64,000 nucleotides of DNA from Phycisphaera sp. (GTDB lineage Bacteria > Planctomycetota > Phycisphaerae > Phycisphaerales > Zrk34). The translations under genes and the position numbers were made by a program. The stretch's first letter is position 1; each line of letters opens with the position of its first letter. Below, piece by piece: positions 7,771 through 16,623 of the stretch. The stretch covers positions 1 to 64,000 of the forward strand of contig WGMA01000007.1 of NCBI GenBank assembly GCA_016125285.1. The letters run 5' to 3'. The notes under the pieces are model-generated. The model searched no databases. It was not told where the DNA came from and worked only from the letters and a program-made list of their open reading frames with translations.

Positions 7771-10272
7771 ATGCAACGATCGAACATCCGTATTGTGGCC
7801 TTGAGCGTCGTGGTCGCCGGCGTGATGGTGTTGCCCGTTCGGGCCGCCGAGCCGGTCGACTTCTCGCACGAGGTCGTACCCATCCTCCGCACCTGCACGA
7901 AGTGCCACTCGGGCCCCAAGAAAAAGGGCGGCCTGTCCATCGACACGCGCGAGGCGATGCTCAAGGGCGGCAAGACCGGCCCGGCCGTCGTGCCCGGCAA
8001 GCCCGAGAAAAGCGAGATCATCTTCGCCGTCACGTCCGACGACCCCGACGAGCGCATGCCCGCGGAGGCCGACCCGCTCAGCAAGCAGCAGATCGACACG
8101 CTGCGTCGCTGGATCGCGGAGGGCGGCAAGTGGGAGCAGGGCTTCGCGTTCGCCAAGCAGTTTCACGCCGCGCCGCTCAAGCCGCGCCGCGTGAGCCTGC
8201 CCGCGAAGACCGACGCCGCGGCGAACCCGATCGACCGCCTGCTCGTGTCGTACTTCGAGAAACACAACGTGTCGCCCGCCGCGCCGGTCGATGACCGCAC
8301 GTTCGCCCGGCGCGTCCGCCTCGATCTCACGGGCCTGCTGCCGACGCCCGCGCAGCTCGACGGGTTCGTCGCCGACACGCGTGCCGACAAACGCGAGCGC
8401 CTCGTCGACGAGCTGCTCGCCGACCGCCGCGCCTACGCCGATCACTGGCTGACGTTCTGGAACGACATGCTGCGCAACGCGTATCGCGGCACGGGGTTCA
8501 TCGACAACGGCCGGCGGCAGATCACCGGCTGGCTCTACGCGTCGCTGTACAACAACAAGCCATACAATCAGTTCGTCCACGAGCTGATCAGCCCGGTGGA
8601 TGGCAGCGAGGGCTTCACCAAGGGCATCATCTGGCGCGGCGTGGTCAACGCGTCGCAGCGCCCCGAGATGCAGGCCGCGCAGAACGTCGGGCAGGTCATC
8701 CTCGGCACCAACCTCAAGTGCGCCTCGTGTCACGACAGCTTCGTCAACCAGTGGAAGCTCAAGGACTCGTACGCCCTGGCGTCGGTGTTCGGGGACAAGC
8801 CGCTGGAGATCCACCACTGCGACAAGCCGACGGGCGAGACGTCGCAGGTCGCGTTCCTGTACCCCGAGCTCGGCACGCTCGACGCCTCGGCGCCGCGCGC
8901 CCAGCGCATGAAGCAGCTCGCCGACCTCGTCACGAGCCCCGACAACGGACGCCTCACGCGCACGATCGTCAACCGCCTGTGGACGAAGCTGATGGGCCGC
9001 GGACTCGTCGAGCCGATCGACGACATGGACGCCGAGCCGTGGAACGCCGACGTGCTCGACTACCTCGCGATGGACCTGCAGGAGCACGGCTACGACCTCA
9101 AGCGCACGCTGCGACTGATCGCCACGAGCGGCGCGTACCAGTTGCCGAGCGTCGGCGCGGAGAACGTAAAAGACGCGGCGTTCACGTTCACCGGCCCGGG
9201 CGTCAAGCGGATGAACGCCGAGATGTACGTCGACGCGCTGTCGCAGCTGACGGACGACTGGCAGACGATCACCGGCGACATGCTCAAGCCCGACGGTCGC
9301 AAGCAGGGCGGCCAGCTCGGCGCGATCGCCGGCGTGCTGCAGGACAACCGCCCGCCGGCGCCGGTCTCACGCGAGCTCGCAGGGCGCTGGGTCTGGTCGC
9401 ACGACCAGGCGGCGAAGGCCGACCCCGGCGGACGTATCTACCTGCGTCGCACGATCAAGCTCGACCGCAAGCCCGACACCGCCGCGGCCGTGATCACCTG
9501 CGACAACGAGTTCGTGCTGTACGTCAACGGCAAGCGCGTCGCCGCGTCGGAGGACTGGCAGACGCCCACGCGCGTCAACCTCACGAAGCTGCTCCGCAAG
9601 GGCGACAACGTCATCGCGATCGAGGCGGCGAACTGGCCCGACAAGTCGACGGGCAAGAACCTGCAGTTCGGCCCGAACCCCGGCGGCGTCATCTTCTCCG
9701 CGGCGATCGACACGCTGGCGATCGGCACGGACAAGACGTGGAAGCTCGCGACGGAGCGCATCGACAAGTGGGAGACGCCGAAGTTCGACGACAGCGCGTG
9801 GAGCAACGCCGCGGAGCTGGGCGGGCCGAACATCGGACCGTGGTCCGCCGAGGCGCGGCTCGCCGAGTCGCTCGGCGGGGGCAGCGCGGCGCCGAGCGAG
9901 GTGCCCGGCCCGATCCGCGCCGCGCTCGCCCACGACGACCCGCTGCAGCGCGCCCTCGGGCGGCCCAACCGCGAGCAGGTCGTCACGCGACGCGACTCGG
10001 TCGCCACCACGCTCCAGGCCCTGGAGCTGACCAACGGCGACACGCTCGACAAGATGCTCAAGCACGGCGCGGCCGAGTGGCTGCGGCGTATCGACCCCAA
10101 GCAGCCCGGCGACCTGATCACGGAGATCTACGCCGCGTCGCTGAACCGCGCCCCGACCGACGCCGAACGCGCCGCCGCGCTCGCCATCGTCGGCGCCCCC
10201 GCGACGGCTGACGGCGTGGCCGACCTGCTGTGGACGATCACGATGCTGCCCGAATTCCAGCTGATCTATTGA
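7771..10272 (+). CDS. Planctomycete cytochrome-like PSD1 protein (PSCyt1-DUF1549-DUF1553) with inserted beta-sandwich
   Basis: The 833-residue secreted protein has a signal peptide (about 1-26) and a PSCyt1 domain with the haem-binding motif C-T-K-C-H near residue 47. DUF1549 (about 130-330) holds a second motif, C-A-S-C-H. DUF1553 follows but is interrupted at about 540-700 by a segment that looks like a galactose-binding beta-sandwich (F-V-L-Y-V-N-G-K-R-V, then N-V-I-A-I-E-A). Such proteins are abundant, poorly characterised periplasmic proteins thought to act in redox or polysaccharide turnover. It is followed after 19 bp by its usual DUF1501 partner. The inserted domain hints at carbohydrate binding. 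Confidence 0.9.
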   Translation: MQRSNIRIVALSVVVAGVMVLPVRAAEPVDFSHEVVPILRTCTKCHSGPKKKGGLSIDTREAMLKGGKTGPAVVPGKPEKSEIIFAVTSDDPDERMPAEADPLSKQQIDTLRRWIAEGGKWEQGFAFAKQFHAAPLKPRRVSLPAKTDAAANPIDRLLVSYFEKHNVSPAAPVDDRTFARRVRLDLTGLLPTPAQLDGFVADTRADKRERLVDELLADRRAYADHWLTFWNDMLRNAYRGTGFIDNGRRQITGWLYASLYNNKPYNQFVHELISPVDGSEGFTKGIIWRGVVNASQRPEMQAAQNVGQVILGTNLKCASCHDSFVNQWKLKDSYALASVFGDKPLEIHHCDKPTGETSQVAFLYPELGTLDASAPRAQRMKQLADLVTSPDNGRLTRTIVNRLWTKLMGRGLVEPIDDMDAEPWNADVLDYLAMDLQEHGYDLKRTLRLIATSGAYQLPSVGAENVKDAAFTFTGPGVKRMNAEMYVDALSQLTDDWQTITGDMLKPDGRKQGGQLGAIAGVLQDNRPPAPVSRELAGRWVWSHDQAAKADPGGRIYLRRTIKLDRKPDTAAAVITCDNEFVLYVNGKRVAASEDWQTPTRVNLTKLLRKGDNVIAIEAANWPDKSTGKNLQFGPNPGGVIFSAAIDTLAIGTDKTWKLATERIDKWETPKFDDSAWSNAAELGGPNIGPWSAEARLAESLGGGSAAPSEVPGPIRAALAHDDPLQRALGRPNREQVVTRRDSVATTLQALELTNGDTLDKMLKHGAAEWLRRIDPKQPGDLITEIYAASLNRAPTDAERAAALAIVGAPATADGVADLLWTITMLPEFQLIY

Positions 10273-10291
10273 TCTGATGTGAGGTGACGAG

Positions 10292-11725
10292 ATGTTTATT
10301 CACGACAAGACGAACCGCCGCGATTTTCTGAAGACCGCTTCCGCCGCAACGCTCGGCGCGCTCGCCGCCGGATCCCCGCGCATCCTCCGCGCCGCCGACG
10401 ACAGCGACAGAGCCCCCGCGGCGCGCGCCGACACGGTGATCCTGCTGTGGATGGGCGGCGGCATGGCGCACACCGAGACGTACGACCCGAAGCGCTACAC
10501 GCCGTTCGAGAAGGGCGTGCACGCCGACCAGGTGCTGAGCACGTTCCCCGCGATCGACACCGCGGTCGACCCCATCAAGATCAGCCAGGGCCTCGAGTCG
10601 ATCGCGTCGGTGATGGACCGCGGCACGCTGATCCGCTCGCACGTGCTCGGCGACCTCGGCCACATCCTGCACTCGCGGCACCAGTACCACTGGCACACCG
10701 GCTACGAGCCGCCGCTGACGGTCGCCGCGCCGCACCTCGGCGCGTGGATCGCGCACGCGCTCGGCCCGCGCAACGACGCGGTCCCGCCGTTCATCAGCAT
10801 CGGCCAGCCCTACGAGGGCAACGGCGAGGCCGAGGAGATCAAGGCGTTCGAGACGGCCGGGATCCTCGGCAGCGAGTGGGGCCCGTTCCGCGTGCCCGAA
10901 CCGGCGCAGGCGATCGAGGCGGTGCGTCCGCCGGCGGGCATGTCGAAGGCGCGCTTCCGCGAGCGCTACGCCGCGTACCGCAAGATGCTCGAGGCGAGCC
11001 CCGTCGCGGTGCACGGCAGCGACTATCAGCGCGAATCGCTGCTGCGGTCGCTCGACAACGCCTACCGCCTGCTCGACTCGCCCGCCGCCAAGGCGTTCGA
11101 CCTGTCGCTCGAGCCGCGCGAGTCCTACGCGAAGTACGACACCGGCAAGTTCGGCCTCGGCTGCCTGCTCGCCCGTCGCCTCGTCGACGTCGGCGCGCGC
11201 TTCATCGAGGTGTCGACCGAGTACGAGCCGTTCAAACGCTGGGACACGCACGACAACGGCCACACGCGCATGGCCGACCTCAAGAAGATGGTCGACCGGC
11301 CGATCGCCCAGCTGATCCTCGACCTCGAGCAGCGCGGCACGCTGGACCGCACGCTGATCGTGCTCGCCAGCGAGTTCAGCCGCGACATGCTCGTCGAGGG
11401 CAAGGCCGACAAGCCCGTGCAGGGCCAGGTGCATCAGCCCGACATCATCGAGGAACTGAAGTACTACGGCATGCACCGCCACTTCACCGGCGCGTCGAGC
11501 GTGCTGATGTTCGGCGGCGGGGCGAAGCGCGGCTTCCTCTACGGCAAGACCGCCGACGAGCGCCCGTGCACCACCGTCGAGAACCCCATCACCATCACCG
11601 ATCTGCACGCGACGATGTTCCACGCCGTGGGCATCTCGCCGAAGCGCAAGGTCGAGATCGAACAGCGACCGTTCTACGTCACGAAAGACGGCAAGGGCGA
11701 GCCGCGCATGGAACTGTTCGCGTGA
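10292..11725 (+). CDS. DUF1501 TAT-exported protein
   Basis: The 477-residue protein starts with a twin-arginine signal (N-R-R-D-F-L-K-T-A-S, cleavage near A-A-D at about 32). The rest is one DUF1501 domain, which belongs to the alkaline-phosphatase/sulfatase fold: W-M-G-G-G-M-A-H-T-E-T near the start and T-H-D-N-G-H later supply candidate metal ligands. DUF1501 genes almost always follow PSD1 genes in planctomycetes, as here. The enzymatic activity is unknown; a phosphatase- or sulfatase-like hydrolysis in the periplasm is a fold-based inference. A GAGG ribosome site precedes the ATG. The stop lies 26 bp before the next start, inside the edge of a palindromic repeat. Confidence 0.9.
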   Translation: MFIHDKTNRRDFLKTASAATLGALAAGSPRILRAADDSDRAPAARADTVILLWMGGGMAHTETYDPKRYTPFEKGVHADQVLSTFPAIDTAVDPIKISQGLESIASVMDRGTLIRSHVLGDLGHILHSRHQYHWHTGYEPPLTVAAPHLGAWIAHALGPRNDAVPPFISIGQPYEGNGEAEEIKAFETAGILGSEWGPFRVPEPAQAIEAVRPPAGMSKARFRERYAAYRKMLEASPVAVHGSDYQRESLLRSLDNAYRLLDSPAAKAFDLSLEPRESYAKYDTGKFGLGCLLARRLVDVGARFIEVSTEYEPFKRWDTHDNGHTRMADLKKMVDRPIAQLILDLEQRGTLDRTLIVLASEFSRDMLVEGKADKPVQGQVHQPDIIEELKYYGMHRHFTGASSVLMFGGGAKRGFLYGKTADERPCTTVENPITITDLHATMFHAVGISPKRKVEIEQRPFYVTKDGKGEPRMELFA

Positions 11726-11733
11726 CGAGCGAT

Positions 11734-11892
11734 TTCATAAGGAAAGCAGGAATGCGGAAAGCCCGAACCAGCACGAAGCACACAAAGTCACGAAGGCCAC
11801 AAAGGAGAAACCCCTTCTTTGTGTGCTTCGCGTCTTCGTGGTCTTTGTGCTTTGCATTGGTCATTGTCCTGCTTTCCTGCTTTCCTTATGAA
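11734..11892. repeat. Long palindromic interspersed repeat that supplies the 5' end of the GH5-like gene
   Basis: Perfect 19-bp outer arms lie at 11734-11752 and 11874-11892 (TTCATAAGGAAAGCAGGAA and its complement). Inside are imperfect arms made of short periodic units: CACGAAG/CACAAAG on the left and the complementary CTTTGTG/CTTCGTG on the right. The left arm carries a good ribosome-binding site (AAGGA at 11739) and the ATG at 11752; the right, pyrimidine-rich arm encodes a hydrophobic stretch. Periodic repeats of this CACRAAG kind are common between genes in planctomycetes. Confidence 0.85.
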
Positions 11893-12942
11893 TCTTCCGC
11901 CGCGCCGCTCGAGCCCATCCGCGTCAGTGACGACGGCAAGACGTTCGTCGGCGCGACGACGGGCAAACGGTTCATCGTGTGGGGCGTCAACTACGATCAC
12001 GACGGGCCCGGCCGGCTGCTCGACGAGTACTGGGACGACGAGTGGCAGAGGGTCGTGGAGGACTTCGGCGAGATCAAGGCGCTGGGCGCGAACGTCGTGC
12101 GTGTGCACCTGCAGATCGGCAAGTTCATGGACGGGCCGGACCGCCCGAACACGACCGCGCTCGATCGCCTCGCGAAGCTCGTGAAGCTCGCGGAGGACAC
12201 CGGCGTGTACCTCGATGTGACGGGCCTGGGGTGTTACCACAAGCGGAACATCCCGAAGTGGTTCGACGCGCTCGACGAGCAGGACCGCTGGTCGGCGCAG
12301 GCGGCGTTCTGGGAGGCGGTCGCGAAGACGTGCAAGGACAGCCCGGCGATCTTCTGCTACGACCTGATCAACGAGCCGATCCTGCCGGGCAAGGAGCCGA
12401 CGACCGAGTGGCTCGGCGGCGAGCTCGGCGGCAAGTTCTTCGTGCAGCGTCTGGCGCTGGAGCTGAAGGATCGCACGCGCGAGGACATCGCCGAGGCGTG
12501 GGTCAACAAGATGGTCGACGCGGTGCGCAGGCACGACGCGAAGCACATGATCACCGTCGGTGTGATCCCGTGGGTGTTCGTGTTCGGCGGGGGCAAGCCG
12601 CTGTTCTACGGCGAGCGTGTCGGCAAGCGGCTCGACTTCGTCGCGGTGCACTTCTACCCGAAGAAGGGCGAGGTCGATAAGGCGATCAAGGCGATCAAGG
12701 CGTACGAGGTCGGCAAGCCGATCGTCGTCGAGGAGACGTTCCCGCTGCAGTGCGGCGAGGATCAACTGGTCGACTTCATCAGCCGCTCGGCGGACCACGT
12801 CGACGGCTGGGTGAGCTTCTACTGGGGCACGTCGATCGAGGAGATGAAGGCGAAGAAGAATCCGTCGTTCGGCGAGGCGATGCTCGCTTCGTGGTTGACG
12901 AAGTTCCGCGAGATGGCGGACGGTGTAAAGGCCGGTGAGTGA
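11752..12942 (+). CDS. Secreted glycoside hydrolase, GH5/cellulase-like
   Basis: The 396-residue protein has a basic N-region, a hydrophobic core (about 22-44) and a small-residue region S-S-A-A-P near 50 that suits signal peptidase cleavage. The catalytic TIM barrel (55-390) has the acid/base motif D-L-I-N-E-P (Glu208) and a nucleophile in V-V-E-E-T-F (Glu327 or 328), plus F-Y-W-G-T near the end, which fits clan GH-A. Substrate is probably a beta-linked glucan or mannan, but the family cannot be fixed by eye. Residues 1-47 are encoded by the palindromic repeat. The gene sits between a DUF1501 and a PSD1 gene on the same strand and ends 11 bp before the latter. Confidence 0.8.
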   Translation: MRKARTSTKHTKSRRPQRRNPFFVCFASSWSLCFALVIVLLSCFPYESSAAPLEPIRVSDDGKTFVGATTGKRFIVWGVNYDHDGPGRLLDEYWDDEWQRVVEDFGEIKALGANVVRVHLQIGKFMDGPDRPNTTALDRLAKLVKLAEDTGVYLDVTGLGCYHKRNIPKWFDALDEQDRWSAQAAFWEAVAKTCKDSPAIFCYDLINEPILPGKEPTTEWLGGELGGKFFVQRLALELKDRTREDIAEAWVNKMVDAVRRHDAKHMITVGVIPWVFVFGGGKPLFYGERVGKRLDFVAVHFYPKKGEVDKAIKAIKAYEVGKPIVVEETFPLQCGEDQLVDFISRSADHVDGWVSFYWGTSIEEMKAKKNPSFGEAMLASWLTKFREMADGVKAGE

Positions 12943-12953
12943 GGTAGTGTGAA

Positions 12954-15900
12954 ATGATGAACCGTTTGATGATGACGTGTGGCGTTGTGCTGTTTGCCGC
13001 GACGTGCGTGCGCGCCGCGGACGTGGATTTCGTGCGCGACGTGCAACCGATCCTCAAGGACCGCTGCGTGAAGTGTCACGGCGGCGACAAGCCGCGCGGC
13101 GGGCTGCGGCTCGACGTGCGCGACCTGGCGATGGAGGGCAGCGACAGCGGCGTCGTCATCGAGCCCGGCAAGCCCGAGTCGAGCGACGTGATCAAACGCG
13201 TCACGTCGGACGACTCCGACAAGTGGATGCCGCCGAAGGGCGACCGCCTGACGGCCGAGCAGGTGCGTGTCCTGCGCGACTGGATCGCGGGCGGCGCGGT
13301 CTGGCCGGACGCCGCGGCGGGCAGCGCGGTGGTCGACACCGACCACTGGTCGTTCCAGCCGGTGCGTCGCACGGCGCCGCCAGCGGTGAAGCACGCCGAC
13401 CGCGTGTGGAACCCGATCGACAGCTTCGTGCTGGCGCGGCTCGAGGCGAAGGGCATGACGTTGTCGCCCGAGGCCGACCGCCTCACGCTTGTGCGCCGTC
13501 TGTACCTCGACCTCATCGGCCTGCCGCCGACGCCCGAGCAGGCCGACGCGTTCGTCAACGATCAGCGGCCCGATGCGTACGAGCGTCTCGTCGACGAACT
13601 GCTCGCCTCGCCGCACTACGGCGAGCACTGGGCGCGGCGCTGGCTCGACCTGGCGCGTTACGCCGACACGAACGGTTACGAGAAGGATCGTCAGCGGTCG
13701 ATGTGGCCGTGGCGCGACTGGGTGATCAACGCGTACAACAGCGACATGCCGTTCGATCGGTTCACGGTCGAGCAGATCGCCGGCGACATGCTGCCGAACC
13801 CTACGAACGATCAGCTCATCGCCACGGGGTTTCACCGCAACACAATGATCAACGAAGAGGGCGGCGTCGATCTCTACGAGTACCGGTTCCACGCGATGGT
13901 CGACCGCGTCAGCACGACCGCGACAACGTGGCTCGGGCTGACGATGGCGTGCTGTCAGTGCCACAGCCACAAGTACGACCCGATCACGCAGCGTGAGTAC
14001 TACAAGTTCATGGCGTTGATGGGCAACGCCGACGAGGTCGACGTCGACGTGCCCGACGCCGGCGTGGCGAAGCGTCGCGCGGAGATCGAGCGGCAGATCG
14101 CGGCGATCGAGTCGGGCCTCGGCGCGAAGCTCGCGGCGGCGACGCTCAAGCCGTCGGGTCCGCTGCGCTGGCAGACGGTTGCGCCGGTCAGCGCGACGTC
14201 GGCGCACAGCGCGTCGCTGACGGTGGGTGACGACGGCGTCGTGCAGGCCGCGGGCGACAACCCGCCGGCGGACACGTACACGGTCGTGATCGACACGCCC
14301 CTCGCCGACGTGCGCGGGCTGCGGCTCGAGGCGCTGACGCAGCCGGATCACGCCGGCCCGGGCCGCACGCCGCACGGCAACTTTGTGCTGACCGACCTGA
14401 AGGTCACCGTCGCGCCGGTCGGCGATCCGGCGAGGGCGAAGCCCGTCACGCTGACGAATGCCGCCGCGGACTTTTCGCAGCAGAAGTTCGACGTCGCCGG
14501 CGCGATCGACGGCGACGCCCGCAGCGGCTGGGCGGTCGACGACCGGTCCGGCACGCTCGCGAAGGACCGCTCCGCGACGTTCGCGTTCACGCAGCCCGTC
14601 GCGTTCAAGGGCGGCACGCGGCTGACGATCACGCTCGATCAGCAGTACGGGGCGCACCACACGCTCGGTCGCTTCCGCCTGTCGCTCGGCACGCAGCCCG
14701 ATATCGCCCCCAACATCGCGCCCGGCGCGGACCCGGCGCGCATCGTCGCGGACAAGGTCGACGCGTGGACGCGCGGCGTCGCGCCGAAGTGCAACAACTG
14801 GACGCCCGTCCGGCCGACGTCGATCGTGTCGACCAAGCCCTCGACCTTCGAGGTGCAGCCCGACGACTCCGTGCTCGTCGGCGGGTTCAACCCGAACAAC
14901 AACACGTACACGGTCGAGCTGCCTGTCAACCTGCCGCGTGTCACGGCGCTGCGGATCGAGGTGCTGCCCGACCCGTCGCTGCCGTCGAACGGGCCCGGCC
15001 GCGCGATGTTCGATTCGGTCGGCCCGGCCGGTGACTTCCTGCTCGGCGAGGTCGAGGTCTATACGCGTGACGGCGCCGCGCCGGTCGACGCCGCGCAGCC
15101 CGACGCGGGCCTGGCGCGCGTGCCGCTGCACGGCGCGACGGAGAGTTTTGCGCAGAAGGGTCGTGAGGCGTCGCACACACTCGACGGCAAGCTCGACACG
15201 GGATGGTCGATCAAGCCGCGTGTCGGCGAGGCGCATCACATCGTGCTGCAGCTCGACAAGCCGCTCGACACCGCCGGCGGTCGACGCGTCGTGGTCAAGC
15301 TGTATCAGCAGTACATCCACCAGATGTGCATCGGTCGATTCCGCATCTCGGCGACCGCGGACGACGGCGAGGTGGTTTCGTCGGGGCTGCCGGCGGAGGT
15401 CGAGTCGGCGATCGCGACGCCGGTCGCGCAACGCACCGACGCGCAGCGCGACACGATCCGCGATCACTACCTGCGCCACGAGGCGCCGGAGCTGGACGGC
15501 GAGCGTGCGCGGATCGCGAAGCTGCGCAAGTCGATGCCGGAGTACGCGACGTCGATGGTGATGCGCGAGCGCGCGCCGGAGCACGCGCGTGTGACGTACC
15601 TGCACCACCGCGGCGAGTACCTCAAGCCGAAGGCCGCCGTCGAGCCGGGCACGCCGGCGGTGCTGCATCCGATGCGCGAGGGCGAGCCGCACAACCGCCT
15701 GGGCCTGGCGCGGTGGCTGGTCGACCCGGCCAACCCGCTCGTCGGGCGCGTCGTGATGAACCGCCAGTGGCAGGCGATCTTCGGGCACGGGCTGGTGCGC
15801 ACGTCCGAAGACTTCGGCCATCAGGGCGAGCCGCCGACGCACCCGCTGCTGCTCGACTGGCTCGCCGACGAGTTCGTGAGCGGCGGCTGGACGCTCAAGC

Positions 15901-16619
15901 GCATGCACAAGCTGATGGTGATGAGCGAGACGTACCGCCAGTCGTCGGTGGTGACCGACGAACTGCTCGAGCGCGACCCGGAGAACCGCCTGCTCAGCCG
16001 CGCCCCGCGTTACCGCGTCGGCGCCGAGACCGTGCGCGACGTGGCGCTCTCGGCCGCCGGCCTGCTCAGCGAGAAGCTCGGCGGGCCGAGCGTGTTCCCG
16101 CCGCAGCCCGCCAGCGTCACGGCGCTGTCATACGGCCGGCTGAACTGGAACACGAGCACCGGCGAAGACCGCTACCGCCGCGGCCTGTACACGTTCAAAA
16201 AACGCACCGCGCCGTACGCCGCGTTCACCACGTTCGACGCCACCAGCGGCGAGCAGTGCATCGTCCGGCGTGAGCGGTCGAACACGCCGCTGCAGGCGCT
16301 GACGACACTGAACGACGCGGCGTTCGTCGAGGCCGCCGAGGCGATGGCGCGACACGCGATGCGCACGCCCGGCGATCCGCCGCGGCGCGCCACCTGGCTG
16401 ATGCGCCGCTGCCTGACACGCGTGCCCAGCGCCGACGAGGTCGACACGCTCGTGGCGTTCTACACGAAGCAGCTGGCGCGGTTCCGCGCCGGCGAGCTCA
16501 ACGCCAGGCAGGTCGCCGGTGACGACGCGCCGAAGGATGTCGATGTGAACGACCTCGCCGCGTGGACCGCCACGGCGCGCGTCGTGCTCAACCTCGACGA
16601 AACGATCACGCGGAATTGA
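12954..16619 (+). CDS. Large planctomycete cytochrome-like PSD1 protein with inserted discoidin-like domains
   Basis: The 1221-residue secreted protein has a signal peptide (1-22), PSCyt1 with C-V-K-C-H near residue 40, DUF1549 (about 150-370, with C-C-Q-C-H-S-H-K-Y-D at its end) and DUF1553 (about 880-1200). Between the last two lies a long insert of about 500 residues with two or three repeats of a pattern such as A-x-D-G-D/N-x-x-x-G-W, as in F5/8-type (discoidin) carbohydrate-binding modules, and a short coiled segment around 370-390. The start is 11 bp after the GH5-like stop. Function is unproven; the inserts suggest attachment to a polysaccharide surface. Confidence 0.9.
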   Translation: MMNRLMMTCGVVLFAATCVRAADVDFVRDVQPILKDRCVKCHGGDKPRGGLRLDVRDLAMEGSDSGVVIEPGKPESSDVIKRVTSDDSDKWMPPKGDRLTAEQVRVLRDWIAGGAVWPDAAAGSAVVDTDHWSFQPVRRTAPPAVKHADRVWNPIDSFVLARLEAKGMTLSPEADRLTLVRRLYLDLIGLPPTPEQADAFVNDQRPDAYERLVDELLASPHYGEHWARRWLDLARYADTNGYEKDRQRSMWPWRDWVINAYNSDMPFDRFTVEQIAGDMLPNPTNDQLIATGFHRNTMINEEGGVDLYEYRFHAMVDRVSTTATTWLGLTMACCQCHSHKYDPITQREYYKFMALMGNADEVDVDVPDAGVAKRRAEIERQIAAIESGLGAKLAAATLKPSGPLRWQTVAPVSATSAHSASLTVGDDGVVQAAGDNPPADTYTVVIDTPLADVRGLRLEALTQPDHAGPGRTPHGNFVLTDLKVTVAPVGDPARAKPVTLTNAAADFSQQKFDVAGAIDGDARSGWAVDDRSGTLAKDRSATFAFTQPVAFKGGTRLTITLDQQYGAHHTLGRFRLSLGTQPDIAPNIAPGADPARIVADKVDAWTRGVAPKCNNWTPVRPTSIVSTKPSTFEVQPDDSVLVGGFNPNNNTYTVELPVNLPRVTALRIEVLPDPSLPSNGPGRAMFDSVGPAGDFLLGEVEVYTRDGAAPVDAAQPDAGLARVPLHGATESFAQKGREASHTLDGKLDTGWSIKPRVGEAHHIVLQLDKPLDTAGGRRVVVKLYQQYIHQMCIGRFRISATADDGEVVSSGLPAEVESAIATPVAQRTDAQRDTIRDHYLRHEAPELDGERARIAKLRKSMPEYATSMVMRERAPEHARVTYLHHRGEYLKPKAAVEPGTPAVLHPMREGEPHNRLGLARWLVDPANPLVGRVVMNRQWQAIFGHGLVRTSEDFGHQGEPPTHPLLLDWLADEFVSGGWTLKRMHKLMVMSETYRQSSVVTDELLERDPENRLLSRAPRYRVGAETVRDVALSAAGLLSEKLGGPSVFPPQPASVTALSYGRLNWNTSTGEDRYRRGLYTFKKRTAPYAAFTTFDATSGEQCIVRRERSNTPLQALTTLNDAAFVEAAEAMARHAMRTPGDPPRRATWLMRRCLTRVPSADEVDTLVAFYTKQLARFRAGELNARQVAGDDAPKDVDVNDLAAWTATARVVLNLDETITRN

Positions 16620-16623
16620 CGCG

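Noticed and set aside
11679-11864. Minus-strand small gene in the GH5 repeat
   Set aside because: It is the mirror reading of the palindrome and runs into the DUF1501 coding region; no independent evidence of a gene.
12819-15908. Very long open frame (about 1029 codons) antisense to the second PSD1 gene
   Set aside because: It is a codon-bias shadow in high-GC DNA; the composition is Arg/Val/Leu-rich without domains, and the plus strand encodes a clear multi-domain protein.
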